Shown: one piece after another, positions 16,328 through 24,639 of the stretch
Layout of the letters: each line of letters starts with the position of its first letter
How positions within the stretch are numbered: the first letter of the stretch is position 1
Assembly (NCBI GenBank): GCA_946551795.1
Contig: CAMNRF010000019.1
Location: forward strand, 1-32,594
DNA length: 32,594 nt
Origin: an uncultured Oscillibacter sp.
GTDB taxonomy: Bacteria > Bacillota > Clostridia > Oscillospirales > Oscillospiraceae
Direction: 5' to 3'
The notes under the pieces: model-generated
The model's input: only the letters and a program-made list of their open reading frames with translations
Told to the model about the DNA's origin: nothing
Database searches by the model: none
Made by a program: the position numbers and the translations under genes

Positions 16328-16429
16328 GTTGTTCAGGAAAAAATTTTGGGAGGCGGGCACACCGGCGTGCAACTTTTGGGGGAGCGGGCCCTCTCGTTGT
16401 GAGGACATCTCAGAGAGGGGGCGGACAGT

Positions 16430-16888
16430 TTGGAGAGACGGGACAGCGGGGCCTTCTGCCGGGCGTATCTCAGGACCATGGACCCGGAGCGGGCGGCGGC
16501 GGAGTGCGGGCGGCGGGACGGGTTCTCCCTTTTGGGAACAAAGGCCGTCCAGGCGCGGCTGGAGAAGATGCGGACGGACGCGGCACCGCAGCTGCGGCGG
16601 GAAGATGTCCTGCGGCGGCTGGCACAGCTGGCCTTCGGCGGGGCCAACGACGCGGCGCGGCTGGCCCTGCGGCCCGGAGAGGCGGACCCGGAGGGACTGG
16701 ACCTCTCCGCCGTGTCGGAGCTCAAGGTGACGGACAAGGGCGTGGAAATCAAGCTGGTGGACCGGGTGCGGGCGCTGGAGACCCTGTGCTCTTTGCTGGA
16801 GGACGGCGGCGGGCGCGAGGCCGAGGCGCTGTACCAGGTCCTGGCGGAGTGCGGCGGCGAGGCGGAGGAGGGATGGAACGACGGGTGA
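16430..16888 (+). CDS. Phage terminase small subunit (XtmA-like), TTG start
   Basis: A 152-aa protein in the place and with the pattern of PBSX-type small terminases: an N-terminal helix-turn-helix (FCRAYLRTMDPERAAAECG, then SLLGTKAVQARLEKM), an Arg-rich central part and a C-terminal oligomerisation segment (VDRVRALETLCSLLEDGG). It should recognise DNA and recruit the large subunit. The TTG start has a GGGGG-type site about 9 bases ahead. It is the first gene of the module. Confidence 0.75.
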   Translation: MERRDSGAFCRAYLRTMDPERAAAECGRRDGFSLLGTKAVQARLEKMRTDAAPQLRREDVLRRLAQLAFGGANDAARLALRPGEADPEGLDLSAVSELKVTDKGVEIKLVDRVRALETLCSLLEDGGGREAEALYQVLAECGGEAEEGWNDG

Positions 16889-18125
16889 GATCACGAATTT
16901 TTCCCCCAAGCAGCGGCGGGTGCTGACCTGGTGGCGGTCGGAGCGGTGGGAGGCCCTGATCTGCGACGGGGCGGTGCGCAGCGGCAAGACCTTCTCCATG
17001 GGGGTGGGCTTCTTCCTGTGGGCTCAGGCCCGGTTTGACGGGCGGCAGTTCGGCCTCTGCGGCAAGACCATCGGCTCCCTGCGGCGGAACCTGCTGACGG
17101 AGCTGGTGCCCTATCTGCGGGGGGTGGGCATGAGCGTCCGGGAACGGCGGTCGGAAAACCTGCTGACGGTGCGGTTCATGGGGCATGAGAACCGCTACCT
17201 GCTCTTCGGTGGGAGGGACGAGTCCAGCGCGGCGCTGATCCAGGGCAGCACCCTGGCGGGGGTGCTGCTGGACGAGGCGGCGCTGATGCCCCGCTCCTTC
17301 GTGGAGCAGGCCATCGCCCGGTGCAGCGTGCCGGGGAGCCGGCTGTGGTTCAACTGCAACCCGGAGGGGCCCCAGCACTGGTTTTACCGGGAGTGGATCT
17401 TAAAGGCCCGGGAACGGCGGGCGCTGTACCTCCACTTTACCATGGAGGACAACCCCGCCCTGTCCCGGCGCATCCGGGAGCGGTACCGGCGGGCCTACTC
17501 CGGGGTGTTCTACCGGCGGTTTGTACTGGGGGAGTGGACCGCCGCCCAGGGGCTGGTGTACGACTTCTTTGACCGGGAGCGGGACGCCCCTGCGGCCCCG
17601 GCGGGGCCCTTTTCCCGGTGGCGGATCTCCGTGGACTACGGGACCGCCAACCCCGCCTCCTTCGGGCTGTGGGGGGAGATGGACGGGGTGTGGTACCGGG
17701 TGAAGGAGTTCTACTACAGCTCCCGGAGGGCCGGGCGGCAGCGGACGGACGCGGAGTACGCGGAGGACCTGGAGGCCCTGGCCGGGGAGCGGGACATCCA
17801 GCGGGTGATCGTGGACCCCTCGGCGGCCAGCTTCATGGAGGTTCTGCGGCGGCGGGGGTTCCGGGTGGTCCGGGCGGACAACGATGTGTCGGACGGCATC
17901 CGGGTGACGGCGGATCTACTGAAACGGCGGCGGATCGTCATCTGCCGGGAGTGCCGGGACTGCCTGCGGGAGATGGAGCTCTACTGCTGGGATGAGCGAT
18001 CCGGGCGGGACGCGCCCAGGAAGGAGAACGACCACGCCATGGACGAGACGCGGTACTTTGCCATGGATCTGGCGGAGGGGGACTGCGGCGGCTTCGCCGC
18101 CATGAGCGTGGAGCGGAGAAGTTAA
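16878..18125 (+). CDS. Phage terminase large subunit
   Basis: The packaging motor: an N-terminal ATPase with Walker A GAVRSGKT and Walker B VLLDEA (about 100 residues later), then an RNase-H-like nuclease with acidic motifs at VDYGTANP, IVDPSAASF and NDVSDG. Both activities look intact, consistent with headful packaging. The start is uncertain. The family-type N terminus EITNFSPKQRRVLTWW reads upstream of the only canonical in-frame start (GTG 16920, no ribosome site). The well-placed GGAGG (16867-16871) points at in-frame ACG codons at 16878 and 16881. The first is used here; from GTG the protein would be 401 aa. Confidence 0.88.
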   Translation, partial: TTGEITNFSPKQRRVLTWWRSERWEALICDGAVRSGKTFSMGVGFFLWAQARFDGRQFGLCGKTIGSLRRNLLTELVPYLRGVGMSVRERRSENLLTVRFMGHENRYLLFGGRDESSAALIQGSTLAGVLLDEAALMPRSFVEQAIARCSVPGSRLWFNCNPEGPQHWFYREWILKARERRALYLHFTMEDNPALSRRIRERYRRAYSGVFYRRFVLGEWTAAQGLVYDFFDRERDAPAAPAGPFSRWRISVDYGTANPASFGLWGEMDGVWYRVKEFYYSSRRAGRQRTDAEYAEDLEALAGERDIQRVIVDPSAASFMEVLRRRGFRVVRADNDVSDGIRVTADLLKRRRIVICRECRDCLREMELYCWDERSGRDAPRKENDHAMDETRYFAMDLAEGDCGGFAAMSVERRS

Positions 18126-18140
18126 GGAGGGATCGAAGCG

Positions 18141-19316
18141 TTGAGATGGTTCAAAAAACGGCGGGAGAAGAGCTCCCCCGCCGCGGTGCAGCTGCGCGGC
18201 GGCGAGCGCCACCCCTTTGGGATGCTGGGGGACTATGTGCCCCTGAGCCGGGGGGAGACCCGGCTGTACCGGGCGGTGCGGGAGGCCGTGCCGGTGGTGG
18301 ACGCGGCGGTGTACAAGCTGATCCGCATGACCGGGGGCGTGACGGCCCGGTGCGCCGATCCGGCGGCGGAGCGGGAGCTGGGAGAGTTTCTGCGGACGGT
18401 GCCTGTGGGGCGGGGACAGTTTGGCGTCAACGCCTTTCTGGACTGCTACCTGGATACGCTCCTGACCTGCGGGCGGGCCATCGGGGAGATCGTGCCCGCC
18501 GCGGGCGGCGGGGACATCGCCGCCCTGCTGTGCGGCCGGGTGGAGGACATCGAGATCCGGGAGGGGGATCACCCGCTGGCGTTCCAGATCTGCGGGGCGG
18601 ATGAGAACGGGCGGATGGGGCCCCTTCCTCACCAGGACCTGCTGCTGTTCACGCCGCTGAATCCGGAGAGCGGGAGCCCCTACGGCGTGTCGCTGCTGCG
18701 GTCCCTGCCGTTTCTCTCGGAGATCCTGACCCGGATCTACCACACCATCGGCGTCAACTGGGAGCGGTGCGGCAATGTGCGCTTCGCCGTGACATGCAAA
18801 AACGGCGAGGGCGGCTCCGCCGCGGAGCGGGGGCGGCTGCTGGCGGAGGAGTGGTCCCGGGCCATGCAGGACACCCGCGGCGGTAGCGTGCGGGACTTCG
18901 TGGCCGTGGGGGATGTGGAGATCAAGGCCATCGGCGCCGACGCGCCCATCCTGGACAGCGAGGTGCCGGTACGGCAGATTTTGGAGCAGATCGTGGCCAA
19001 AACCGGCATCCCGCCCTTTATGCTGGGGCTGAGCTGGAGCTCCACGGAGCGCATGAGCTCCCAGCAGGCGGACCTCTTGACCACGGAGATCACCGCCATC
19101 CGGCGGACGCTGACGCCGGTGGTGGAGCGGATCTGCCGGCTGTGGCTGCGGATGCACGGGTACACCTGCGGCTTTACGGTGGAGTGGGACGACATCAACC
19201 TCCAGGACCAGGTGGAGGAGGCCCGGGCGGAGCTCTACCGGGAACAGGCCAGGAAGCTGCGAATTGAGAACGATGAACGGGAAGCCGGGAAGGGAGACAA
19301 CCATGGAAGTACGTAA
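18141..19316 (+). CDS. Phage portal protein
   Basis: A 391-aa portal of the PBSX/SPP1-gp6 class: a basic N terminus (MRWFKKRREK), the VVDAAVYKLIRMTGG early helix, a central domain with NPESGSPYGVSLLRSLPFL (a typical portal signature), and the long helical segment SSTERMSSQQADLLTTEITA followed by the clip/crown part. It forms the dodecameric vertex through which DNA passes. TTG 18141 is the start, with AAGGAGGG 9 bases ahead. It overlaps the protease gene by 14 bases. Confidence 0.88.
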   Translation: MRWFKKRREKSSPAAVQLRGGERHPFGMLGDYVPLSRGETRLYRAVREAVPVVDAAVYKLIRMTGGVTARCADPAAERELGEFLRTVPVGRGQFGVNAFLDCYLDTLLTCGRAIGEIVPAAGGGDIAALLCGRVEDIEIREGDHPLAFQICGADENGRMGPLPHQDLLLFTPLNPESGSPYGVSLLRSLPFLSEILTRIYHTIGVNWERCGNVRFAVTCKNGEGGSAAERGRLLAEEWSRAMQDTRGGSVRDFVAVGDVEIKAIGADAPILDSEVPVRQILEQIVAKTGIPPFMLGLSWSSTERMSSQQADLLTTEITAIRRTLTPVVERICRLWLRMHGYTCGFTVEWDDINLQDQVEEARAELYREQARKLRIENDEREAGKGDNHGST

Positions 19317-20181
19317 GGCGCGGAGCGAGGCGGCGGCGGGGCTGCCCGGACAGGAGGAGCTGGAGGCCATCAACCGCTTCGCCAAGACGCCGCTGGCGGC
19401 GGAGCAGGTGTACACCTTCACCCTGCGGCTGTGCGACAACGAGGTGGACCGGGACTTTGAGCGGTTCGACGCCGCGGCGCTGGAGCGGCTGGGGGCGCTG
19501 TTCCTGGGAAAGAGCGGCATCTTCGACCACCAGTGGTCCGCCCAGGGGCAGACCGCCCGAATCTACCGGACCGAGGTGGTGCGGGAGCCCTCCATGACCA
19601 CGGCGGCGGGGGACGAGTACCGCTGGCTCAAGGGCTGGGCCTACCTGCTGCGGACGGAGAAGAACGCGGAGCTCATCGCCGAGATCGAGGGCGGCATCAA
19701 AAAAGAGGTCAGCGTGGGGTGCGGCGTGAGGCACAGCGTGTGCTCCATCTGCGGCGCAGAGGGCGGCTGCCAGCACGTAAAGGGGCAGGTCTACGACGGA
19801 AAGCTGTGCTTTACGGAGCTGCGGGAGCCGGCGGACGCCTATGAGTGGTCCTTTGTGGCGGTGCCCGCCCAGCGGAGCGCCGGGGTGCTGAAGCGGTTCG
19901 GCCAGGAGAACGGACAGCTGGCGCTGCTGCGCAGGGAGGCGGCCCTGGGGCGGAAATACCTCAAGGAGCTGCGGCATGAGGTGGTACGCCTGGCCATGCT
20001 GGCGGACGACCATCTGGACGGCGCCGTGTTTGCCAGGGCCGCGGAGCGGATGGAGGAGCCGGAGCTGCTGGCCATGAAGGAGGCCTACGGCGCCCAGGCG
20101 GCGAAGCGGTTTCCGGCGGCGCCCCAGCTGCGGCCCCGGCCCGCGGAGGAGCGGGAGGACGCGGGGGCCTTCCAGGTGTGA
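19303..20181 (+). CDS. Prohead protease/scaffold (XkdF-like) with a Cys/His cluster
   Basis: A 292-aa HK97-type (S78-like) maturation protease. The N-terminal part has EVDRDFERFDAAAL, the likely catalytic His76 in GIFDHQWS and the likely Ser137 in EVSVGCG, then the family block YEWSFVAVPAQ (about 180-190). Between them lies an unusual C147-x2-C150-x5-C156-x-H158 cluster that could bind zinc. The C-terminal ~100 residues are charged and helical, as expected of a fused scaffold. It starts at ATG 19303 with AAGGGAG, inside the end of the portal gene. Confidence 0.8.
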   Translation: MEVRKARSEAAAGLPGQEELEAINRFAKTPLAAEQVYTFTLRLCDNEVDRDFERFDAAALERLGALFLGKSGIFDHQWSAQGQTARIYRTEVVREPSMTTAAGDEYRWLKGWAYLLRTEKNAELIAEIEGGIKKEVSVGCGVRHSVCSICGAEGGCQHVKGQVYDGKLCFTELREPADAYEWSFVAVPAQRSAGVLKRFGQENGQLALLRREAALGRKYLKELRHEVVRLAMLADDHLDGAVFARAAERMEEPELLAMKEAYGAQAAKRFPAAPQLRPRPAEEREDAGAFQV

Positions 20182-20291
20182 GGGCCCCGCGGGGCAGACC
20201 GGAGAGCGATATATTTCAGCGTGCGCGACGGGATGGGGCGGGGCTTCCCCCGCATCGTTCCGCGGCCATAAAAAACGACAGGAGGAAAACG
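20182..20291 (+). other. 110-base spacer with GC hairpins between protease and decoration genes
   Basis: This is the only sizeable gap inside the module. It holds GGCCCCGCGGGGC and a second fold (GGGGCGGGG / CCCCCGC near 20232-20255). It could set a higher capsid/decoration output by an internal promoter or RNA stability, but no clear promoter is seen. Confidence 0.35.
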
Positions 20292-20642
20292 ATGAGAGTT
20301 TCTTACGAGGGGATCGGACAGTGGGCCGCCACCTTCGCCTGCAGCGGGGTGCAGGAGGGCCAGGTGGTGAAAGTCAGCGGGAACGGCACGGTGAGCGCCT
20401 GTGCCGCCGGCGACAGGTTCTGCGGCACGGCGCTGGCGGTGAGCCGGGACGGCAGCGCCTGCACCGTGGTTCTGGGCGGCATGGTGACCGCCATTTACTC
20501 CGGCGACACCGCCCCCGCCGCGGGCTGGGTCAAGCTGGCGGCGGACGGCAGCGGCGGTGTGACCGTGCCCGCCAGCGGCGGACAGAGCTATCTGGCGGTG
20601 GACGTGGACAGCGCCGCCAAGACGGTCACTTTTGTGCTGTAA
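20292..20642 (+). CDS. Head decoration protein (DUF2190-like)
   Basis: A 116-aa, all-beta, Gly/Ala-rich protein with no charged helices (VVKVSGNGTVSACAAGD, VVLGGMVTAIYSG). It lies directly before the major capsid gene, the usual place for capsid decoration proteins such as lambda gpD or DUF2190 members. GGAGG lies 7 bases ahead of ATG 20292. The role is inferred from fold impression and position. Confidence 0.65.
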   Translation: MRVSYEGIGQWAATFACSGVQEGQVVKVSGNGTVSACAAGDRFCGTALAVSRDGSACTVVLGGMVTAIYSGDTAPAAGWVKLAADGSGGVTVPASGGQSYLAVDVDSAAKTVTFVL

Positions 20643-20666
20643 GGCAGGATAAGGAGGAGAGCGCGT

Positions 20667-21704
20667 ATGGCATATCATTTTGAAAACGTGAAGATGGAGA
20701 AGGGGATGTACGGCCGGAGCGGCCGGACCTTCGCCCAGACCCTGGAGGAGCTGGACCCCAGCGAGCAGTACCGCGGCACCGCCCTGGAGGGGCTGGACGC
20801 CTTCCAGCGGCAGCTCAAGCGGTTTGACATCCATGTCAAGGGCGCGGGGTCCGACTGCGTGGAGAAGTTCTTCCACACCTCCGACTCCGCCGTGCTGTTC
20901 CCGGAGTTCGTCTCCCGGGTGGTGCGGCAGGGACTGGAGGAGGAGAGCGTCCTGCCCGCCATCACCGCCACGGTGACCCGGTTTGACGGCATGGACTACC
21001 GCTCCATCGCCTCCGTGCCCACGGAGGAGCAGAAGCAGCTGCGCCGGGTGGAGGAGGGGGCGGAGATCCCCCGGACCACCATCCGCACCCAGGAGAACCT
21101 GGTGCGGCTCCACAAGCGGGGCAGGATGCTGGTGGCCTCCTACGAGGCCATCCGGTTCCAGCGGCTGGACCTCTTCTCCGTGACGCTGCGGCAGATCGGC
21201 GCCTACATCGGGCGGATGCACCTGGAGGACGCTATCGGGGTCCTGAAAAACGGCGACGGCAACCAGAATCCCGCCCCCGTCTTCACCGTGGGTACGGCGC
21301 CCATCACCAAGGGCACGACCACCCTGTCCTACGGGGCGCTGCTGGACTTCTGGAGTCAGTTCGACCCCTACACCATGAACACCATGCTGGTGAGCAGTGA
21401 TATGATGCTGGCCATGCTGAAGCTGACGGAGTTCCAGAACCCCCTGACGGGACTGAACTTCCAGGGCACCGGCACGCTGACCTCCCCCCTGGGGGCCAAG
21501 CTCCTGCGGACCTCCGCCATGCCCGCCGGGACCATCATCGGCCTGGACAAAAACTACGCCCTGGAGCAAATCTGCGGCAGCGAGATCACGGTGGAGTACG
21601 ACAAGCTCATCGACCGCCAGATGGAGCGGGCGGCCATCACCTCCATCTCCGGCTTCGCCAAGCTCTTCACCGACGCCGCCAAGGTTTTGACGGTGACGGG
21701 ATGA
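20667..21704 (+). CDS. Major capsid protein (HK97 fold)
   Basis: A 345-aa capsid protein. The N-terminal ~60 residues are helical and could be the delta domain. The body shows FFHTSDSAVLFPEFVSRVVR (N-arm/start of fold), RTTIRTQENLVRLHKRGRML (P-domain-like spine) and VSSDMMLAMLKLTEFQNPL late in the A-domain. Its position after the protease and decoration genes and before the connectors is canonical for PBSX-type elements. It has a GGAGG site. Its TGA overlaps the next ATG (ATGA). Confidence 0.85.
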   Translation: MAYHFENVKMEKGMYGRSGRTFAQTLEELDPSEQYRGTALEGLDAFQRQLKRFDIHVKGAGSDCVEKFFHTSDSAVLFPEFVSRVVRQGLEEESVLPAITATVTRFDGMDYRSIASVPTEEQKQLRRVEEGAEIPRTTIRTQENLVRLHKRGRMLVASYEAIRFQRLDLFSVTLRQIGAYIGRMHLEDAIGVLKNGDGNQNPAPVFTVGTAPITKGTTTLSYGALLDFWSQFDPYTMNTMLVSSDMMLAMLKLTEFQNPLTGLNFQGTGTLTSPLGAKLLRTSAMPAGTIIGLDKNYALEQICGSEITVEYDKLIDRQMERAAITSISGFAKLFTDAAKVLTVTG

Positions 21705-22066
21705 CGGAGGAGATCCTGATGCTGGCCCGGGCCGTCTCCGGCGCGGGAGAGGCGGAGCAGCCTCTGCTGGAACCGCTGTGCCGGGCGGCCCGGCGGCGCT
21801 GGGAGGCCCGGCTGCGGCCGGGCCTGACCCCGGAGGACTGCGGGGCGGCGTTCGTCTGCGCTGCCGCCTTCACGGCGGCGGCGGACCTGGCGGCGGGCCG
21901 GGGCGGCGGAGGCGTCAGCGCCTTTACGGCGGGGGACATCTCCGTCAAGGGCCGGGGGACAGCGGAGTCTGCCGCCCTGGCCCGGGGTCTCCGGGAGACA
22001 GCGGAGGGGCTGATGGCCCCCTACGCCAAAGAGGACGGCTTCTGCTTCCGGGGGGTGCGGGGATGA
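21701..22066 (+). CDS. Head-tail connector protein (DNA-packaging adaptor type)
   Basis: A 121-aa helical protein (MTEEILMLARAVSG, LLEPLCRAARRRWEARL, AAAFTAAADLAAG) in the slot of the gp6/gp15-like adaptor that docks under the portal. The Phe-containing strand VSAFTAGDISVKG after the helices is typical of this class. It is translationally coupled at both ends (ATGA overlaps). The family is assigned from position and helical pattern, not from a secure motif. Confidence 0.6.
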   Translation: MTEEILMLARAVSGAGEAEQPLLEPLCRAARRRWEARLRPGLTPEDCGAAFVCAAAFTAAADLAAGRGGGGVSAFTAGDISVKGRGTAESAALARGLRETAEGLMAPYAKEDGFCFRGVRG

Positions 22067-22383
22067 CGGCCTGGGTGCAGGAGATCCTGGAGCGGTACGG
22101 CCAGACCGTGACCCTTGAGACGGCGGAGGGGCTGCGGGAGGTCCGGGCCTTTTTGCAGCCGGTGCGGGAGCGGCGGGAGGAGGTTCCCGGCACCGTGACG
22201 GAGATCGGATGGGTGGACGGGCGGCTGTGGCTGTATCTGGGCCGGGAGGAGATCCGGCCCGGAGAGACGGTGCGGTGGAACGGCACGGCCTTTCAGGCGC
22301 GCAGCAGCCGGCCTTATTATATTGGCGGGACGCTGAGCCACTGGTGGGCGTCCCTGGAGCGGAGACGGGAGGCGGCGGAGTGA
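22063..22383 (+). CDS. Head closure / stopper-like protein
   Basis: A 106-aa beta-rich protein (YGQTVTLETAEGLREVRAFLQP, WLYLGREEIRPGETVRWNG, then ARSSRPYYIGG). The layout fits small head-closure proteins that follow the adaptor in contractile and siphoviral neck modules. It starts at ATG 22063 overlapping the previous stop, and its own stop overlaps GTG 22380. Confidence 0.55.
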   Translation: MTAWVQEILERYGQTVTLETAEGLREVRAFLQPVRERREEVPGTVTEIGWVDGRLWLYLGREEIRPGETVRWNGTAFQARSSRPYYIGGTLSHWWASLERRREAAE

Positions 22384-22874
22384 GAGAGCTGACACAGGTG
22401 CGGGACGCGGTGATCTCCGCCCTCCAAAGCGCGGGACTGACGGCCCTGGCCGCCTTTCCGGCGGAGCGGGTCAAGGCCTACGAGGGGGCGGCGGCCGCCG
22501 TGGCGGTGGGGACCGCCCAGGGAAAGGCCCTGGGACTGTGCAACTACCTGGGAGAGGTCCGGGACGGGGAGACCGGCGCCGTCAGAGAGCTGTACGGAAA
22601 GCAGCTGGAGGGCGTGATCACGGTGGACATCCGGGGCCGCAGGGCCGCGGAGTGCGAGGCGGGCTGTGAGACGGCGGCGGAGGCGCTGCTGGGGGGCCTG
22701 CCCGCCGGCATCCGGCCTGGGGAGCTGTGCTGGGAGGCCCTGGCCTGGGAGCGGGAGACGGGGATGTTCCTGCGGCGGGGGCGTCTCCAGTGCCGGGCCC
22801 TCTTCACGGCGGAGAGCCGGGAGGACGGAGCGGAGTTTCTGGACTTTATTTTGAAAGGGGTAATGACCAATTGA
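22380..22874 (+). CDS. Tail completion / terminator-like protein, GTG start
   Basis: A 164-aa alpha/beta protein (LTQVRDAVISALQSAGL, RVKAYEGAAAAVAVGTAQGK, VITVDIRGRRAAEC, FTAESREDGAEFLDFILKG). It sits immediately before the sheath gene, the usual slot of the neck/tail terminator that caps the tube and sheath. The start is GTG overlapping the previous TGA; its stop overlaps the TTG of the sheath. Assignment is mainly positional. Confidence 0.6.
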   Translation: MRELTQVRDAVISALQSAGLTALAAFPAERVKAYEGAAAAVAVGTAQGKALGLCNYLGEVRDGETGAVRELYGKQLEGVITVDIRGRRAAECEAGCETAAEALLGGLPAGIRPGELCWEALAWERETGMFLRRGRLQCRALFTAESREDGAEFLDFILKGVMTN

Positions 22875-23932
22875 GCGGGATCGTACATGAGCGGCCGGGG
22901 GTCTACTCGGTCTGCGACACCTCGGCGGTGGTGTCCGCCGGGCAGGCGCCCAAGGCCGTGGGCGTGGCCGCCAAGGCCGCCAAGGGTACCGTGGGCACGG
23001 CGGTGACGGTGACCGGCTACGCCGCCGGGGCGGAGGCCTTCGGCGAGGACACCACACCGGGAATGGGCACGCTGCTGCGGCTGCTGTTCCTCAACGGCGC
23101 GTCCAGCGTGACGGCGGTTCGGGTGGCGGACACCGGGACACTGGCGGACTACAAGGCGGCCTTTGCGGCGCTGAACAAGCAGGATGTGCAGGTGGTGGTG
23201 TGCGACAGCGCCGACCAGACGGTGCAGCAGGCCCTGCGCGGCGCGGTGGAGGAGGCCTCCGCCGCCCGGCAGGAGCGCATCGCCGTGGTGGGCGGCAGCC
23301 AGGAGACGGTGTCCGCCCTGGTGAGCCACGCGGCGGCACTGAACAGCGAGCGCATGGTGCTGGTAGGACCCGACGCCCTGGACAGCCAGGGGGAGGCCAT
23401 TCCCTCCGTGTTCGCCGCGGCGGCGGTGGCGGGGGCCGTGGCCGCCGGACGGGACCCGGCGGCCCCCCTCAACGGTGCGGCCCTGCGGGGACTGGGGGGC
23501 CTTGCCGCCGACTACAGCGACAGTGAGATCGACCTGCTGGTGCGGGGCGGCGTGACGCCCCTGGAGAGCGCGGCGGGGATCATCTCCCCGGTGCGGGGCA
23601 TCACCACCCGCACTACCACCGGCGGCGCGGCGGACGCCACCTGGCGGGAGCTGACCACCGTCCTCATCGCCGACGACGTGATCCCCTCCATCCGCGCCGC
23701 GCTGCGCAGCAAGTTCTCCCGGGCCAAGAACACGGCCCGGAACCGGGGGGCCATCCGCTCCCAGGTGATCGTGGAGCTGGAGAAGAAGGCGGCGGCGGAG
23801 ATCATCGACGGCTACGGGGACGTGACGGTGTCCGCCTCCCCCGACGACCCCACGGTGTGCCTGGTGGAGTTCGGTTTCGCCGTGGCCCACGGGCTGAACC
23901 AGATCTATCTGACGGTGCACATCACGGTATAA
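22871..23932 (+). CDS. Contractile tail sheath protein (XkdK-like), TTG start
   Basis: A 353-aa sheath protein, compact like PBSX XkdK. N terminus LSGIVHERPGVYSVCDTSAVV is the sheath start that joins the extended linking arms; the core has GTAVTVTGYAAGAEAFG and a subdomain with VVVCDSADQTVQQALRGAV. The C terminus (VELEKKAAAEIIDGYGDVTV, then VEFGFAVAHGLNQIYLTVHI) is the conserved sheath-assembly part. It makes the particle a myovirus-type contractile device. TTG 22871 has GAAAGGGG ahead. Confidence 0.88.
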   Translation: MSGIVHERPGVYSVCDTSAVVSAGQAPKAVGVAAKAAKGTVGTAVTVTGYAAGAEAFGEDTTPGMGTLLRLLFLNGASSVTAVRVADTGTLADYKAAFAALNKQDVQVVVCDSADQTVQQALRGAVEEASAARQERIAVVGGSQETVSALVSHAAALNSERMVLVGPDALDSQGEAIPSVFAAAAVAGAVAAGRDPAAPLNGAALRGLGGLAADYSDSEIDLLVRGGVTPLESAAGIISPVRGITTRTTTGGAADATWRELTTVLIADDVIPSIRAALRSKFSRAKNTARNRGAIRSQVIVELEKKAAAEIIDGYGDVTVSASPDDPTVCLVEFGFAVAHGLNQIYLTVHITV

Positions 23933-23944
23933 GGAGGACGGGAG

Positions 23945-24334
23945 ATGGAGACAAGAGGTTTTCCCACCAGCGCGGACATCTATCTGGAGCTGGAGGGCAG
24001 AAAGGTGGCGGTGGTGCAGGGCTACACCGCCAGGGCGTCCAAGTCCTCCCGGTTCGTGGAGGCTTTCGGCGAGAGCGAGCCGGTGGCCACCATCGACGGG
24101 CAGCGGAAGTACACCCTGGAGCTGACAAGGCTGTACGCCACAGACGACGCCGTGTCCGACGGCATCAATTTCTACGACCTGGAGGACTTCTCCCTGGTGA
24201 TCTGCAAGCCGGACCGGAAGGTCATCTACAGCGGCTGCCAGTGGAGCGACATCCAGGAGGAGGGCCAGCTGAACGCCATGGTGGCGGAGAGGGTGACACT
24301 GGTGGCGTCCAAGCGGATCGAGACCACGGCATGA
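23945..24334 (+). CDS. Tail tube protein (XkdM-like)
   Basis: A 129-aa tube protein: METRGFPTSADIYLELEGRK, then alternating strands ending in VTLVASKRIETTA, as in XkdM and phage gp19-like tubes. It forms the inner tube under the sheath. GGAGG lies 5 bases ahead. Its stop overlaps the next ATG. Confidence 0.85.
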   Translation: METRGFPTSADIYLELEGRKVAVVQGYTARASKSSRFVEAFGESEPVATIDGQRKYTLELTRLYATDDAVSDGINFYDLEDFSLVICKPDRKVIYSGCQWSDIQEEGQLNAMVAERVTLVASKRIETTA

Positions 24335-24636
24335 GGGAGATCGACGAGCTGCGGCCCCTGACGGCGGGGCGGCTGCTGGCCCTTTGGCAGGAGGTCCGGG
24401 AGGCGGCGGAGGACCCGCTGGAGCGGACCGTCCTCTGCAACGCCAGGATCGCGGCGGAGTGCTGTTTTTGCCGGGGAGAGCCGGCTTTCGCAGATGAGGA
24501 GGCGGTGCTGGCGGCCCTGACGGGCCGCCAGCTGGAGCGATTGCTGCTGCGGCTGGCGGAGACGGAGCCCGGCCCGGAGGGGACGGGGAACCCGTCCTTT
24601 GACGAGGGGCGATTCGCGGCGCTGCGGGAGGGCTGA
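24331..24636 (+). CDS. Tail assembly chaperone-like protein (XkdN slot)
   Basis: A 101-aa helical protein (LTAGRLLALWQEVREAAEDP, AVLAALTGRQLERLLLRLAE) between tube and tape-measure positions, the slot of XkdN-type chaperones that coat the tape measure. I see no convincing slippery heptamer, so no frameshifted long form is proposed. It is shorter than usual for the family. It is followed 3 bases later by the unusual 197-aa gene. Confidence 0.6.
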   Translation: MREIDELRPLTAGRLLALWQEVREAAEDPLERTVLCNARIAAECCFCRGEPAFADEEAVLAALTGRQLERLLLRLAETEPGPEGTGNPSFDEGRFAALREG

Positions 24637-24639
24637 GAG

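Noticed and set aside
14768-16999. Very long minus-strand open frame (743 codons) opposite putP and the terminase start, His/Gln/Gly-rich
   Set aside because: It is the antisense shadow of a GC-rich gene with recognisable PutP motifs; composition is biased and it has no ribosome site or family resemblance.
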